Shown: positions 49,880-61,200 of the stretch, piece by piece
How the letters are laid out: every line of letters starts with the position of its first letter
Position numbering within the stretch: the stretch's first letter is position 1
Assembly: GCA_038087015.1 (NCBI GenBank)
Contig: JASBNA010000068.1
Location: forward strand, 152,900-216,899
DNA length: 64,000 nt
Direction of reading: 5' to 3'
Origin: Cerrena zonata
Lineage: Eukaryota; Basidiomycota; Agaricomycetes; Polyporales; Cerrenaceae
Translations under genes and position numbers: made by a program
Notes under the pieces: model-generated
Told to the model about the DNA's origin: nothing
The model's input: the letters and a program-made list of their open reading frames with translations, nothing else
The model's database searches: none

Positions 49880-50560
49880 AAAGTCTGTTAGAGAGGGAAG
49901 TGGTGACACTCAGCCAAAGGCAGCAAAGCATACAAAAAGACAGCCAGAACTATACATGTTTCAAGAAAAAAGTGAACGTGACGCGAGATCGATTGCAGGG
50001 TCGGCAGACCGCTAAGGTTACTGTCGACTGATACCGGCGAGGACGTCCAGTAGATGGCACGAGAGAGATTGGAGATTTGGGAATAGACGGCCTTCATGAA
50101 CAAACTAGAATGCATACGGTGTCAGCAACCAAGCAAGAGCAAAATGGACATCTACAACATCCGAAACGAACATGATGTCACGGAGGATTGAAGGGTGAGT
50201 CGACAGTTAGCCATGCTTGAGGGTTGTACTCCTTGTTGCAGTGAGAACGACGACCGATGGGCAGGATGATGGCAATTGGACGACGCAAAGTCGCCCACGC
50301 CAGAGGACGAGATGACGCAAAGTCGGTCTCGTTCACTGCGGTATCGACAGTCCGCAAAGGTTACTGCCGACACCGTCAATACAGCCAGCAGCAGAGAGAA
50401 AAGAGAACGAGAGACCGGGAGAGAGAGACCAAGAGTTCAAGTTCAAGGAAAGCTAGACACGAGTCGTCGATTCGGACACGCCTGAGCCACGCCTGAGCAC
50501 GCCACTAAGCGCCGCTTGTCCTTGTTGTTTTCTAAAGTAGTTACCTTTTATAGAAGCACC
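49880..50560 (+). repeat. Long copy of the hairpin-bearing dispersed repeat
   Basis: The stretch 49995-50375 is nearly identical to 27842-28220, including the tail of one hairpin module (50001-50027) and one complete module (50281-50370). The right end shares CTAAAGTAGTTACCTTTTATAG with the 39946-40480 copy. Confidence 0.85.
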
Positions 50561-50649
50561 AGCTCACGACGGGATATAAATAATAATGTTATATACACAG
50601 ACTCTCGGCAAATATTCTAGTACAACAAGTAATAAAAGAGTAATACTAC

Positions 50650-52513
50650 TTATTTCTTGGCCAAGCGGCGGGTATATTTCAACCACGGCGACCTTCCCAA
50701 GTCTCGAAGCGTCATCCTTTGGCCAGGATCAACAATCAGCAGCCCAGCGATTACTTGTTTGGCTTCGCATTACAACGCAATGTCAGGCGCGCATTCAAAC
50801 TTAGAAATTAGATACATACCTTGTGGGCTTACTTCCTTGGGTAGCAAGTTGTACCGGGGGCGCCACCGATCCTTTTGTGGTACCTCGTCATGACGATCTT
50901 CAAACGGTCTCGTTCCAGCAAGCCTGCAATAGTGATCGTCAGTGTCTGACAAGTGAAATGCAATACGCGTACACACATGTTGAAAATAACGCATCCGAGA
51001 CCCCAGCTATCGACAGGGAAACCGTACGGTGCCTTTCCATACCGGATCTCCAGAGCCATGAAAGGGGGTGTTCCAACCATCGTCTGTGCTCGACATCAGT
51101 CGCAACCTTTGCCAGGTCAGTCAGAAGTAGACGCACCATATCTGTCGATACCGGCTTTGCCAATCCAAAGTCACCGATTTTGGTAATAAACGGGTTCAAG
51201 GAGAAAATAAGGATATTCTAATGCAACTCGACGTCAGTGTTCAGACTCTTGCATCGAGCTCCACCGATACATACACATGGCTTGATATCACGGTGGGCTA
51301 TGCCCTTACTGTGTAAGAACTTGAGTGCATCAGTCGCATCCTTAGCCATAGCCTTTGTGAGGGGTTCCACTAGCATAAGTTCATCAATTATTCTGAACCG
51401 ACTTCTGCAGACAGAAGACAAACTTACAGACGGTCTTGTTGTCCTGAATAAAGGTTTGCAAATTTCCGTACTCTGCCTTGTCCATGATCATATCTAGCAA
51501 CAGCGTGTCAATGTCAATAGAACGAGCAAAGCTAAAAACAAAATACGTACATATAGCGGTTGGTTCTTTCAGAATTTCGTAGACGGCGACGAGGTAATCC
51601 TTCAAGCGGAAGTAACTATTAGAGTCACAAACAGAGCACGTTTACCAACAAGACTCACGTGTCTGTAGGAGGTGGAAATCTCGCATTCACGCTCCACGTA
51701 CACATCTTCTCCGATAAGAGAAGCGTTGTTGATAGTGATCTTCTTCGCTGCATACTGCTTGCCCACCGCGCGCTTCCTACAAGCATATACCTCTCCGAAG
51801 CCCCCCCTACCGAGCCTACCGACGACATTCATAAGCATCAATAAAAAGAACATGTTTGATGAAATACTCACTCCTTCCCACAATCATATAGCGAATCGAA
51901 CTAGTCCAAAGTCAGACGAAGGAGGAGGACAGTAATGATGTCATTGACGTACCGAACCCACTGCAAATTGAGTGAACTTGCCCTCTACAGATAGGAAAGA
52001 TAAGGAACACAATCCCATCCAGCAATAGCAGACTCACCTATGATCCCTTGTGAACCACCATTTCCAATGGTGATCATGGCGCCATGTACTAGCTGGCGCG
52101 AGGTATGGGCAGCGATGGCATGACTATCAACCTACTTATGTCTTAGGTTGCCGGAAGCACACTGAACTGATTGAATGCACTACTCACAAATGTGCCGTTG
52201 GAACTTCCGTGGTCAAAGACTGAGACATCAAAGCCAGACGCTGACAACGTCGACTGGATACCTAAGTGAATACCGCCTTTGAACGCATAAGTTGTCCGTT
52301 GCTGCATGCTAAGATACATAAAGTGATTGACTCACTGACAAAATCACACTCGAAGATGACATTGCAACGATTAGGATCGCGTCCAAGGGTATAGAGTGTC
52401 TGCAAGGCCAATGGGACTTCAAATTTCACGAGAGAGTCATCCGTACTCGTTAGCTTGCCCACCAGTGGCATAGTAAGACGAGGGAGCGGTTGGATAGTAA
52501 CAGAAGTAGGCAT
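50650..52513 (-). CDS. FHA-domain Ser/Thr protein kinase, Chk2/Cds1/Rad53-like
   Basis: This minus-strand gene of about ten exons starts MPTSVTIQPLPRL at 52513. The N-terminal FHA domain shows TLGRDPNRCNVIF and VFDHGSSNGTFVDSHAI; the usual SxxH phosphothreonine contact is altered (VSIQST). The kinase domain shows the glycine loop LGRGGFGEVYACR, the lysine in YAAKKI, HRDIKPCNILIF, IGDFGLAKP, GTPPFMALEIR in place of GTPxYMAPE, the F-helix VDSWGLGCVIFNM, and GLLIVDPGQRMTLRDL near the end, followed by LAKK and stop. FHA plus kinase is the layout of the DNA-damage checkpoint kinases Chk2/Rad53/Cds1. Orthology is inferred, and lineage-specific paralogues with the same layout are possible. All the splice junctions I checked preserve frame. 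Confidence 0.85.
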
Positions 52514-53269
52514 GGTTAGGCTGGAAGACGGGGGTTCAATGCTAGCAGAGAGGGAAATGGAGGTAATGGAATGAGAAGATGGAAGGGAGATTCGGGGAGC
52601 GAGGGGGATTTATGGTAAACAGAGCACAAAGAGCAGTGGCTCAGGCTATGCCCGTCGTCAGTGGCCAAAGGCCATCCTAGTCAATCACCGACATGAAAGG
52701 TAGGCCGGCCAAAAGCCAAAGCATCAGTGGCAAACAAGCTCACCGTTAACATGCGTACAGTATGTCAAAGCGAGAGGCATGGCCGCGATCCTAGTCTAGC
52801 AGCCCACTCAACGATACGGAAATCCTTTGACCCATCTCCAGCTTTGTTGACACTGAGAAACGCGGCCATAGCGAATGAGAAAGAGGGCGGGCCGACTCAG
52901 AAGAAGGGGGCCAGTTCACGAGCAACAAGAGACCGACTGGCTTGTATTGTCACATGCATTTTCGCAACCTGTGCCTAAATCGAGATGAGATTCAACATCG
53001 GATGCGCGGGGACCCTAGAGATGTCACATCAGCACGCGGTGCACACAAGGCGTCGATATCACCTCTCGGAATGTTCGAGGAGTTCGCTCCGGATGCTATA
53101 GTCGGTTCATCAGCTTCCCGTCCATTGTTCTGTTCTCTAGCACTCACACGCACTCACAATGCATTCGTGAATGGGCCACGTAATGATCGGATATCCACAT
53201 TCAATTCTCTTCACAACTACAAATCTAACTAAATTGGTCGACGCCGATGAGGGCTACCGAAACCCACGG
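52514..53269. other. Intergenic region with a dispersed repeat
   Basis: Contains the promoter side of the kinase gene and the repeat at 52992-53215. No gene is supported. Confidence 0.5.
52992..53215 (+). repeat. Dispersed 0.2-kb repeat, copy 2
   Basis: Matches 40903-41110, with an insertion of about 20 bases near 53168-53190 relative to that copy. Confidence 0.7.
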
Positions 53270-54088
53270 TCAGTAACGAATGACAGGCTGCAGAGCACCC
53301 TCGTGCCCTAGACGGTAGTGAAGCCTATCCACCCAGTGCATCTGCAACGTCTTGGAGAGTTTTCGGTCCTGGAGAGAGGGCGGAATCCTAGCCGGCAGAA
53401 CGAACCGGAACTGATGAGTTACGTGTGCCAGAATTCGACCATTGTTGTCTAGGTTGTTGAAATCCACGACAACGAGTATTGATGGGCGTCCCTCATACTG
53501 AGGTAGAAATTGACCGCGACATTCAGGACTAAGAGCACGCACTCGCGTCTTGTACACATCCACCTAGAGACCATCTATTAGAGGGTTACAGAGAATCGAC
53601 ATACAACCTACATCAAAACCACAGCGGGTGTGGTACGTGGGCGTAAGGCAAGTACACTTCGATACCAGCTGAATATAGATACTATACGGGTATACGGATT
53701 AGTCAAACTTGGGCCATTATAGAGACAGACAGACCCACTATGTTCGGGAGGTGATCCCAACGCCGAGTCGAGCAAGATCGAGTGACCAGATGGCGTAGCG
53801 GGACAGGACCGGCCTGGTTTTTTTTAGCCAGGTTAAAGACCGCCCCCACAGAGCGAGTGACTCCAAAGGCTGTAGTTCCAGCTCCAACGGCCAGCGCTTG
53901 CAAAACACCCGGTGTGTGGCCCACATCTGAATTTGACACTCTTCTGAACAATAGCTAACCGCACTGGGACTTGTTAATGAGGGTAAATATTGGTCTGTGG
54001 CGACTTACCAGCATCGTGAGCACTCGTAGAGTTTTTTTCCTCCCTTGCAGACAGAGGTGCATGCGAAGCATATGCGGCGGGAGGGCAT
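53270..54088 (-). CDS. MYND-type zinc-finger protein
   Basis: Four exons encode about 210 residues from MPSRRICFACTSVC at 54088 to the stop at 53270. The N-terminal finger has the MYND ligand pattern: CFAC, CSRC, YCSEEC and a final HRVFC, spread over the first two exons. Behind it comes a segment (CTCLTPTYHTRCGFDVDVYK) and a C-terminal block (GRPSILVVVDFNNLDNNG, QFRFVLPARIPPSLQD) that I do not recognise. MYND fingers usually mediate protein contacts in regulatory or chromatin-related proteins. The joins at gtaagt, gtgggt and gtaggt preserve frame. The role is unknown. Confidence 0.75.
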
Positions 54089-54355
54089 TGTGGACGAGAG
54101 GGCTATGATATGGGAGAAATAATCGAGGAAAGAAATAGGGATGTACGCAGTTTACATATTATACCCCCGGTAGCTCTGTTCCCAATCCCAGATAGGAGCA
54201 AGAATCCTCTTGGAACGCATGCGTAAGCCATGAGTCGAGTATGTCTTCTTTCCAGAGACGCAAGCTAGAGGCACACCCCCGCTTCCAATCGATCAATTAA
54301 GGTGCCAGTAGGAGGTCAGTGGAGACCAACATGGTCAAAGATCCCTAGATAGTAA

Positions 54356-55080
54356 GAGTCCACGACTGATGGGCAGGATGATGGCAATTGGACGACGCAA
54401 AGTCGCCCACGCCAGAGGACGAGACGACGCAAAGTCGGTCTCGTTCACTGCGGTATCGACAGTCCGCAAAGGTTACTGCCGACACCATACGGCCAAAGCT
54501 AGAGGGACATGGAGGAGGATTCGAAGTTGAAGTTGAAGTCAAAGTCGGAGGGTTGACTCGGAGGTGAGACTGCGGTCGACATGAGTTAAGTCGAAGGCAG
54601 CATGCTTGACGCCAATACTTGCCACGCGCCTATCCGGACCGTTACCGCACCTGATCGATCACCCTCTACTCTGCACAATGATAATACCCATTAAGGCAGT
54701 CATCGTTGAAGAAATGCGTTCCGCGTTTGCTTCCGAGGTATGTTTTCCTCGCTTTCTATTCGCCTGCTTACTCATTTTCCGTAGGAAACTCTCGTCAACC
54801 CAACAACGGAAGGACTCGATATCTTGAGCCCATCCCCTGTTGACGACGCCAATAATGTTCCAGTCACGGTCCCCAGCCTGAGTGCGTCGCTTTTCCCTCC
54901 TCTTGCGTGTTAATCGAAATCGTTTGCTTACCGACTCGTCAGACCGCGAACCCATTTCCCAGCGAATTCTGTACCGTACTCGCGCTCTAACGCAGTCCGC
55001 CCGGTGCCGACTCCAGTCGATGAAACATGGCCTTGTTAGGGTAGCTAAAAAGGTGGTCGGAAGGGCCTAGGTTTTGTTAC
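54356..55080 (+). repeat. Uninterrupted repeat copy containing the empty hAT target site
   Basis: The left part (54365-54605) matches 28100-28335 and the right part (54606-55080) matches 35939-36413. The 8-bp sequence CAGCATGC occurs once at 54598-54605, so this is the pre-insertion state. It includes one hairpin module (54393-54482) and the same gene fragment with its intron (54690-54870). Confidence 0.93.
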
Positions 55081-55458
55081 CATTTCGTTTTCTATAGTCT
55101 TTAATCACCTCTTTGCTATCACTCCCTTCTCTCCCTCTTGTTTTCTCATTTTTGTTTTCTTATTTCTTGTTGTCTTGGAGTTTGTTTCGTCCGTAATCAG
55201 TTCAAGATCTCGTTTTCTTGCTGTTATGCTCAATCGATCGCGAATCGTACTCGCTAGCATATGTTATTGTGTGTATTGCCCCATAATCATATCTACACCT
55301 GCTGTTCAATCATGACGACCCCAGCGACCTGACACGAAGACTCTCAGCCGATCCTGCCTCATCCTCTCCAAGCCTCTCAGAACCTATGTGAGCTTATCAG
55401 CGAGACAATCTAGTCACAAGATGAGAAGATATCATACCGCAACTTGTCAGCAGGGAAG
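55081..55458. other. Spacer before the LTR retrotransposon
   Basis: T/C-rich sequence, loosely similar to 36414-36600. No gene is seen. Confidence 0.45.
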
Positions 55459-56155
55459 TGTTACACGCTCGGATCTGTCCGATCTTTTTTTCTACTCCTC
55501 GACCAGGACAACTTGCCACGACCACCCATCCCATTCCGAACTCCAGTTCCCGTCACCACCCACATCCCATTGATCCCAGCACCCGCCTAACCTGCAGCCC
55601 GACCATCTGTGCGAGGGGCATAACCAAGTGGGTTGTCTCCTCGGATCTCCTCGGATCACCTTGGAGTATCCTCGTATCATTCCTCTTCTATTCCCATCTA
55701 TTCCCACATGGTCACTTAGCCAGTATACCCTTATCCAGTAGTTATGTTCTCACCATCACCAAGACCCCTTATTCTGGTAGTGCTTCCTCCGCTTTCCATC
55801 TTATTTGATAGCTTCTTGCTTCCCTTCTTGCTAACTTCCCGTTCCCTCGCCTTCTCCCCGAGATCCCCTTTTCCATTGTTCTCAGTAGTATTTAAGGACA
55901 GCCTGTAACTCACCAATTCCCCAGACTGAATCTACGTGGATTTACCCCTGTAACTCCTGACCCTCTGCTTGCTTGACTTGGCCAGCTTCGCCTGTGCCCA
56001 AGGCTCGCTAGAGTCCGCGGACTTGAACCTCGGAGGACCATACCGAGTGACTAGAGTGAACTCTCGTCTTAGGTTTAGGATAACCCAGTCCCTATTCCTA
56101 CTCGACATCTTTGACTTAGACTTTGACTACGTTACATCGGCTCTACCGCGTAACA
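55459..56155 (+). repeat. 5' long terminal repeat
   Basis: It begins TGTTACACG, matching 63378 onward. The proposed end, CGCGTAACA, is the inverted counterpart of the start, giving 697 bp. The right boundary rests on this inverted repeat, because the 3' LTR is cut off by the window. Confidence 0.8.
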
Positions 56156-56596
56156 AAAGATTCAGTCTTCCCATCGTGCGAGGCATACCCTTGCACCGAG
56201 ACCAGACCAAGACCCGCCCTAACATAGTTGGGCACTGACAGACATCGACAGACGCAGACAAGATCAGACCAGACCAGGACCCGCCCTAACGTAGTTGGGC
56301 ACTGACAGACATCGACAGACACAGACCAGACCTAGGAAGTCCTGCAGCGGACTACAGACCCCACCACAGACGTATAGGACGACTCTACCAAGCCCTTCTT
56401 GTTACAGAAGGCCCTCTAAAGGAACAGAGGACTAGGGATCACGGAATCCACCAGACGATAGGATCACGGAATCCACCAGACGACAGGATCATGGAATCCA
56501 CCAGACGACAGTAAGCCCTTCACAGACTGGAAGGTACTCACAGCAGTTTGTTAGCAAGACAAGCCCTTTGAACGCAAAGGCATCAGGCCAGACATC
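56156..56596 (+). other. Retrotransposon leader with tandem repeats
   Basis: There are two copies of a repeat of about 70 bp containing CGCCCTAACRTAGTTGGGCA (56215-56330) and three copies of a 25-bp unit starting GGATCACGGAATCCACC (56436-56510). A primer-binding site should lie just after 56155, but I could not match a tRNA with confidence. Confidence 0.7.
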
Positions 56597-58174
56597 GTGG
56601 CTTCCTTCAGAGGACTCAACCAAGACGCAACCAGGAAACCGTATCGAGCGATCTTACAGCAAGACGGCACATACCTCCTCCAAGACAAGAAAGTAGTCTT
56701 TCAGAATAACTACTGGAGATACCTTGACCCTCAAGGGAAAACAGTATCACCCTACGAGTTCAGACCATTGAACGCATTCCGAAACTACGAATTCGAAACT
56801 CCACCCGATCGCTCCTACCTTGCGCCTGAAGACGGAAGATTAGGACTTCGAACCCTTCGAGACCCTGAGACTGAAAGGGAATCGAAAATCCAGTATCACA
56901 AGAACCTAGATCTTTGGATATACCAACGAACCAAAGAAACCGATCCCTTGAAGCCACTTGGAGAAGATCAGTGGCAGGGAGACAATTGGAAACCAGGCAC
57001 TCAGACTTACCGATACGCCAAGCGAGTTTGGGACCAGAGCGTAGTAGTTGGAACCACTCAGCCACAGGACACAGGGCCCATCGCTACTGGGTCAGCGGAC
57101 AGATCCGCATCGCTTTCCACCCAAAGTACAGAAAGGGACGACACACCCCCAGACCAGACCCATACACCATCGAACAGTGGCGAGCAGCCACCTGGACCCC
57201 CATCAGAACCATCCGGTAGTAATCCAAATCCTTTTCCACCGCCTCCACCACCAGACAGACCACCCAGTCCACCACACGGTCCATCCGCTAGCTCACCAAA
57301 CATGTCCACCGGAAAAGCAGAAGTTGCTAGGCCAGAAGCCTACGATGGTAATCCTGATACTGTATCAGTATATACCGTCCATTGCGAGCTAGTCTTTGCC
57401 CTCAATGGCTCGATCTATGACACAGACCGAAAGAAGAAAGCCTACCTCTTATCCTTTTGCACAAAGGATCTCGCTGCAGCATGGGCAGAAGAAGCGATTG
57501 GCCAATGGATGAAAGAAACTTCCACCACCCCCGCCTTCACCGCTCTCACTTGGGACCAAGCCAAACACGAATTCCAGAGCAAGTTCCTCCCCAGCGATCT
57601 TGTAGCTGAAGCCCTGATGAAACTCAAAACTATCCGCCAAGGAGACGAGTTTGAGAAGTTCCTTGCTGAATTCAAGAAGTACCAGACACGTTCGGGACAT
57701 ACCAGCGTCACACATATTCGGCAGGATTTCCTCAATGCTCTCAAGCCAGGACTCAAGGCCAAGTTGCTCAGTGTCCGATCTGACAATGTCGACACTATCG
57801 CCAAGCTCTACGAAGAAGCTCGGAAATTCGAAATGCAGTACCTAATTGACACTGCAGGCTCCAGAGGACGAAGCGAAGGAAGTAGTCAGAAAGGACAGAC
57901 GAATTGGAGACAAAAAGGACAAGGAAGGAAGGGAGTGAGGGTTAAGGCCCTCTCGGCCGAAGAAATGGACCGACACTTCAAGGAAGAACTTTGCTTCAAT
58001 TGCCACAAGAAAGGACACAAGTCGGCTGAATGCCGACAGAAGAAGATTCGCGAAATCGAAACCGCCATCGAAGACCCCAAGGTCCCATCCGCCGAGGTAA
58101 AGAAACTAGTTACCTCTATTGACAGACACGAATTCCTACCAGAAGAAAAGGATCTCCTCGATGAGGGTTTTTAA
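56597..58174 (+). CDS. gag: Gag polyprotein of the gypsy element
   Basis: The frame runs 525 codons from GTG at 56597 to TAA at 58172. The N-terminal 230 residues include a Pro-rich stretch. The capsid region (about 245-415) contains KKAYLLSFCTKDLAAAW, LTWDQAKHEFQSKFLPSD and IRQGDEFEKFLAEFKKYQT, and a CCHC zinc knuckle (CFNCHKKGHKSAEC) lies at about 465-478. Gag forms the intracellular particle and packages RNA. No in-frame ATG precedes the GTG within the open frame, and the first internal Met with the capsid intact is near 57302. A start-codon mutation from ATG to GTG is the simplest explanation; a true non-AUG start is the alternative. Confidence 0.88.
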   Translation: MASFRGLNQDATRKPYRAILQQDGTYLLQDKKVVFQNNYWRYLDPQGKTVSPYEFRPLNAFRNYEFETPPDRSYLAPEDGRLGLRTLRDPETERESKIQYHKNLDLWIYQRTKETDPLKPLGEDQWQGDNWKPGTQTYRYAKRVWDQSVVVGTTQPQDTGPIATGSADRSASLSTQSTERDDTPPDQTHTPSNSGEQPPGPPSEPSGSNPNPFPPPPPPDRPPSPPHGPSASSPNMSTGKAEVARPEAYDGNPDTVSVYTVHCELVFALNGSIYDTDRKKKAYLLSFCTKDLAAAWAEEAIGQWMKETSTTPAFTALTWDQAKHEFQSKFLPSDLVAEALMKLKTIRQGDEFEKFLAEFKKYQTRSGHTSVTHIRQDFLNALKPGLKAKLLSVRSDNVDTIAKLYEEARKFEMQYLIDTAGSRGRSEGSSQKGQTNWRQKGQGRKGVRVKALSAEEMDRHFKEELCFNCHKKGHKSAECRQKKIREIETAIEDPKVPSAEVKKLVTSIDRHEFLPEEKDLLDEGF

Positions 58175-58207
58175 CTGGGGGATCAGAGTCAACATATGTA
58201 TCCCCCA
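58165..58207 (+). promoter_or_regulatory. Programmed -1 ribosomal frameshift signal between gag and pol
   Basis: The heptamer G GGT TTT (58165-58171) is in the gag frame directly before the gag stop TAA. After the four bases TAAC there is a perfect 8-bp hairpin, TGGGGGAT (58076+100 = 58176-58183) with ATCCCCCA (58200-58207), around a 16-nt loop. The pol frame is open in -1 from this point to the protease, as a -1 shift requires. Confidence 0.85.
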
Positions 58208-61200
58208 CTCTCGCCGTCAGAAGTGTAATAGTAGCCGATACCCATAACTTATCGATGAACATTGGTATTACTTTACACAATGACGGGAGAAATGTTGAAA
58301 CCAAAGCCCTTATCGACAGTGGAGCCAGTGGAATATTCATGGATGAACGATGGGCCACCCAGTGCAGATTTAGGAAGCAGACCCTCGCAGAACCCCTCAA
58401 CTGCACCAATGTCGACGGAACTGCCAACAAACACGGGTTTATTACTCACTATGTCTGGGCAGACACCACACTAGGAGGACAGAAGGTACCAGTACGATAC
58501 CTCTTGACTTCGCTTGGAAAAGACAAAGTCATCTACGGATTCTCGTGGCTCCAGTACTACAATCCCTCAATTAACTGGCAAGACGGCACCATCACTTTGC
58601 CCGCAGTCGCCCCTACGAGAATCTCACTCATGCGAGTTAACAACTTCACCGAATACATCCTGCGAAGAACCCAGATTGACCCTATCGCGGTGGCCCCTCA
58701 GAAAGAATGCATCGACGAATCTGAACACCTGAAGGCCTTCATGGATGATGTTAGACCCAAGGAGGTAGAACGAGAACCCGACGAACCTGAAACCCCGAAG
58801 CCATTTATCAGGAAGATAATGGATGGCGCAATGGAATGGGCCAAGAGCATGCAGCAATGGTTGCCCATTCGACGATTTAGCCCGGCCATGGAAATGGCAC
58901 AGAAAGCCGAAGAAGACAAGAAGAAGGTCCCACTTGAAGAACTAGTACCAGAAGAGTACCACGACTACCTGGACACCTTTCAGAAGGGAAAGGCAGAACG
59001 ATTCCCAGCACCAAGACCCTACGATCACTGCATCCAGCTCAAGGACGATTTTGTGCCTCGACGAGCTAAGAACTACAACCTATCGCACGATGAACAGAAA
59101 CTGTTGGACGAATTCCTCGAGGAGAATCTACGCAAAGGATATATTCGAAAATCAAGCAGTCCCCAAGCCAGCGCATTCTTCTTTGTTGGAAAGAAGGATG
59201 GATCGAAACGACCCTGTCAAGATTACCGGTACCTCAACGACTCTACGATCAAGAATGCTTACCCTCTTCCACTAGTTACGGAACTGGTCCAGCAAATGAA
59301 AGGAAAGAAGGTTTTCACCAAGCTGGACCTGCGGAATGGATACAACAACGTGCGGATCAAAGACGGAGATCAATGGAAGGGAGCCTTTACCACCAACCGC
59401 GGACTGTTCGAACCAACGGTCATGTTCTTTGGGATGTGCAACTCCCCGGCCACCTTCCAGTCCATGATGAATGACCTGTTCCATGACGAAATCCAGGAAG
59501 GATGGTTGGTAATCTACATGGACGACATGCTCATTGCCTCCGAAGACATGAAGGAACACCGGCGACACGTCAGACGAATTCTGAAGAAACTCAAGGAAAA
59601 CGATCTGTACCTCAAAGGCGAAAAGTGCATCTTCCACACCACCAAGTTGGAATTCCTTGGCCTTATCCTCGAACCCAATCAGATCTCTATGGACCAAGTC
59701 AAAGTGCAAGGAATTCAAGACTGGCCAGAACCGAAGACTGTCAAGCAAGTACGATCGTTCCTAGGATTTGGAAACTTCTATCGGAAGTTTATTGCCCATT
59801 ACTCGGAACTGGCAAGACCCCTTGTTGAACTAACCATGACAGTAGATAAACAGAATTCGACCGAGACATACAAGGATGGCACCCCGAAGAAGGTTTTCGA
59901 ATGGACAGACAAACACCAGAAGGCATTCGAAGAACTCAAACGCAGGTTTATTACGGCACCCGTTCTCAGAATCCCAGACCCATCGAAACCCTTTGTGTTG
60001 GAAACGGACGCATCGAAAGTAGCAACAGGAGGATGCCTGAAGCAACAAGATGACCAAGGCAAATGGCACCCCTGTGGATTTATCTCGCAATCATTCTCCT
60101 CAGCCGAACAGAACTACGAGATCTATGACTGAGAACTGCTAGGAGTTATTCGAGGACTAACAGAATGGAGACACCTGTTGGAAGGACACCCGGAGGTTGT
60201 AACATGCCAATGCGACCACAAGAACCTGACGTACTGGAAGGAAGGTCACCGACTAACCCCTCGACAACGGAGATGGCATTTGTGGATGTCGCGGTTTAAC
60301 ATCGCACTCCAACACGTTCCAGGAAAACACCTTGTTGTGCCAGACACCATGTCCAGAAACCTGATCTATGGCAAAACCACCGACGAAGACGACACAGAGG
60401 TAATGCTGCCAGACAACCTCTTCCTTCGCGAATGCACACTCGAAGATGTGACAGACGAACTTGTGCTACCAGAACACATGTTCCTTCGATATGTCAACAC
60501 TGATCTCAGGGAATGAATTGCAAACACCACGGACCTCGATGAAACACTCCAAGATGTACTAAATGCACTGAAAGGGTATGGCACCCTACCGAATTTCTTT
60601 GGAAGAAACACCACACTCGACGAATGGGCCTTGGAAGGAAACATCATGACGTACAAAGGACTAGTATACGTCCCCAAGGATGAAGAACTGCGACGAGATA
60701 TCATCAAAATGCATCACGACCATCCCACGGCGGGACACCCAGGTCATTTCAGAACACTAAAGTTGGTCGGACGAGATTACTTCTGGCCCGGAATGTCAAT
60801 GCAGATCAAGAAATATGTCGAAGGATGCGCCACCTGCCAACAAAACAAGGTTATTACGCATCCAACAAACCCGCCGCTGATGCCTATCGAATCCAAAGCA
60901 GACTGACCGTTTGCGCAGATATCATTGGATATGATCACTCACTTGCCAGAATCGGATGGACACAACTCAATTCTAACCGTGGTGGACCACGGGCTTACGA
61001 AGGGGGTGATCTTTGCCCCTTGCAGTGACACACTGGACGCCGAAGGAGCAGCCTTGCTCTATTTTTCAAATGTGTACAGACGGTTTGGACTACCCGACAA
61101 CGCGATATCAGACAGAGGACCCCAGTTTGCATCCAAGTTTATGAAAGCACTCTGCGAGCTCCTAGGAGTCAAGCAATCCCTCAGCACAGCATACCATCCC

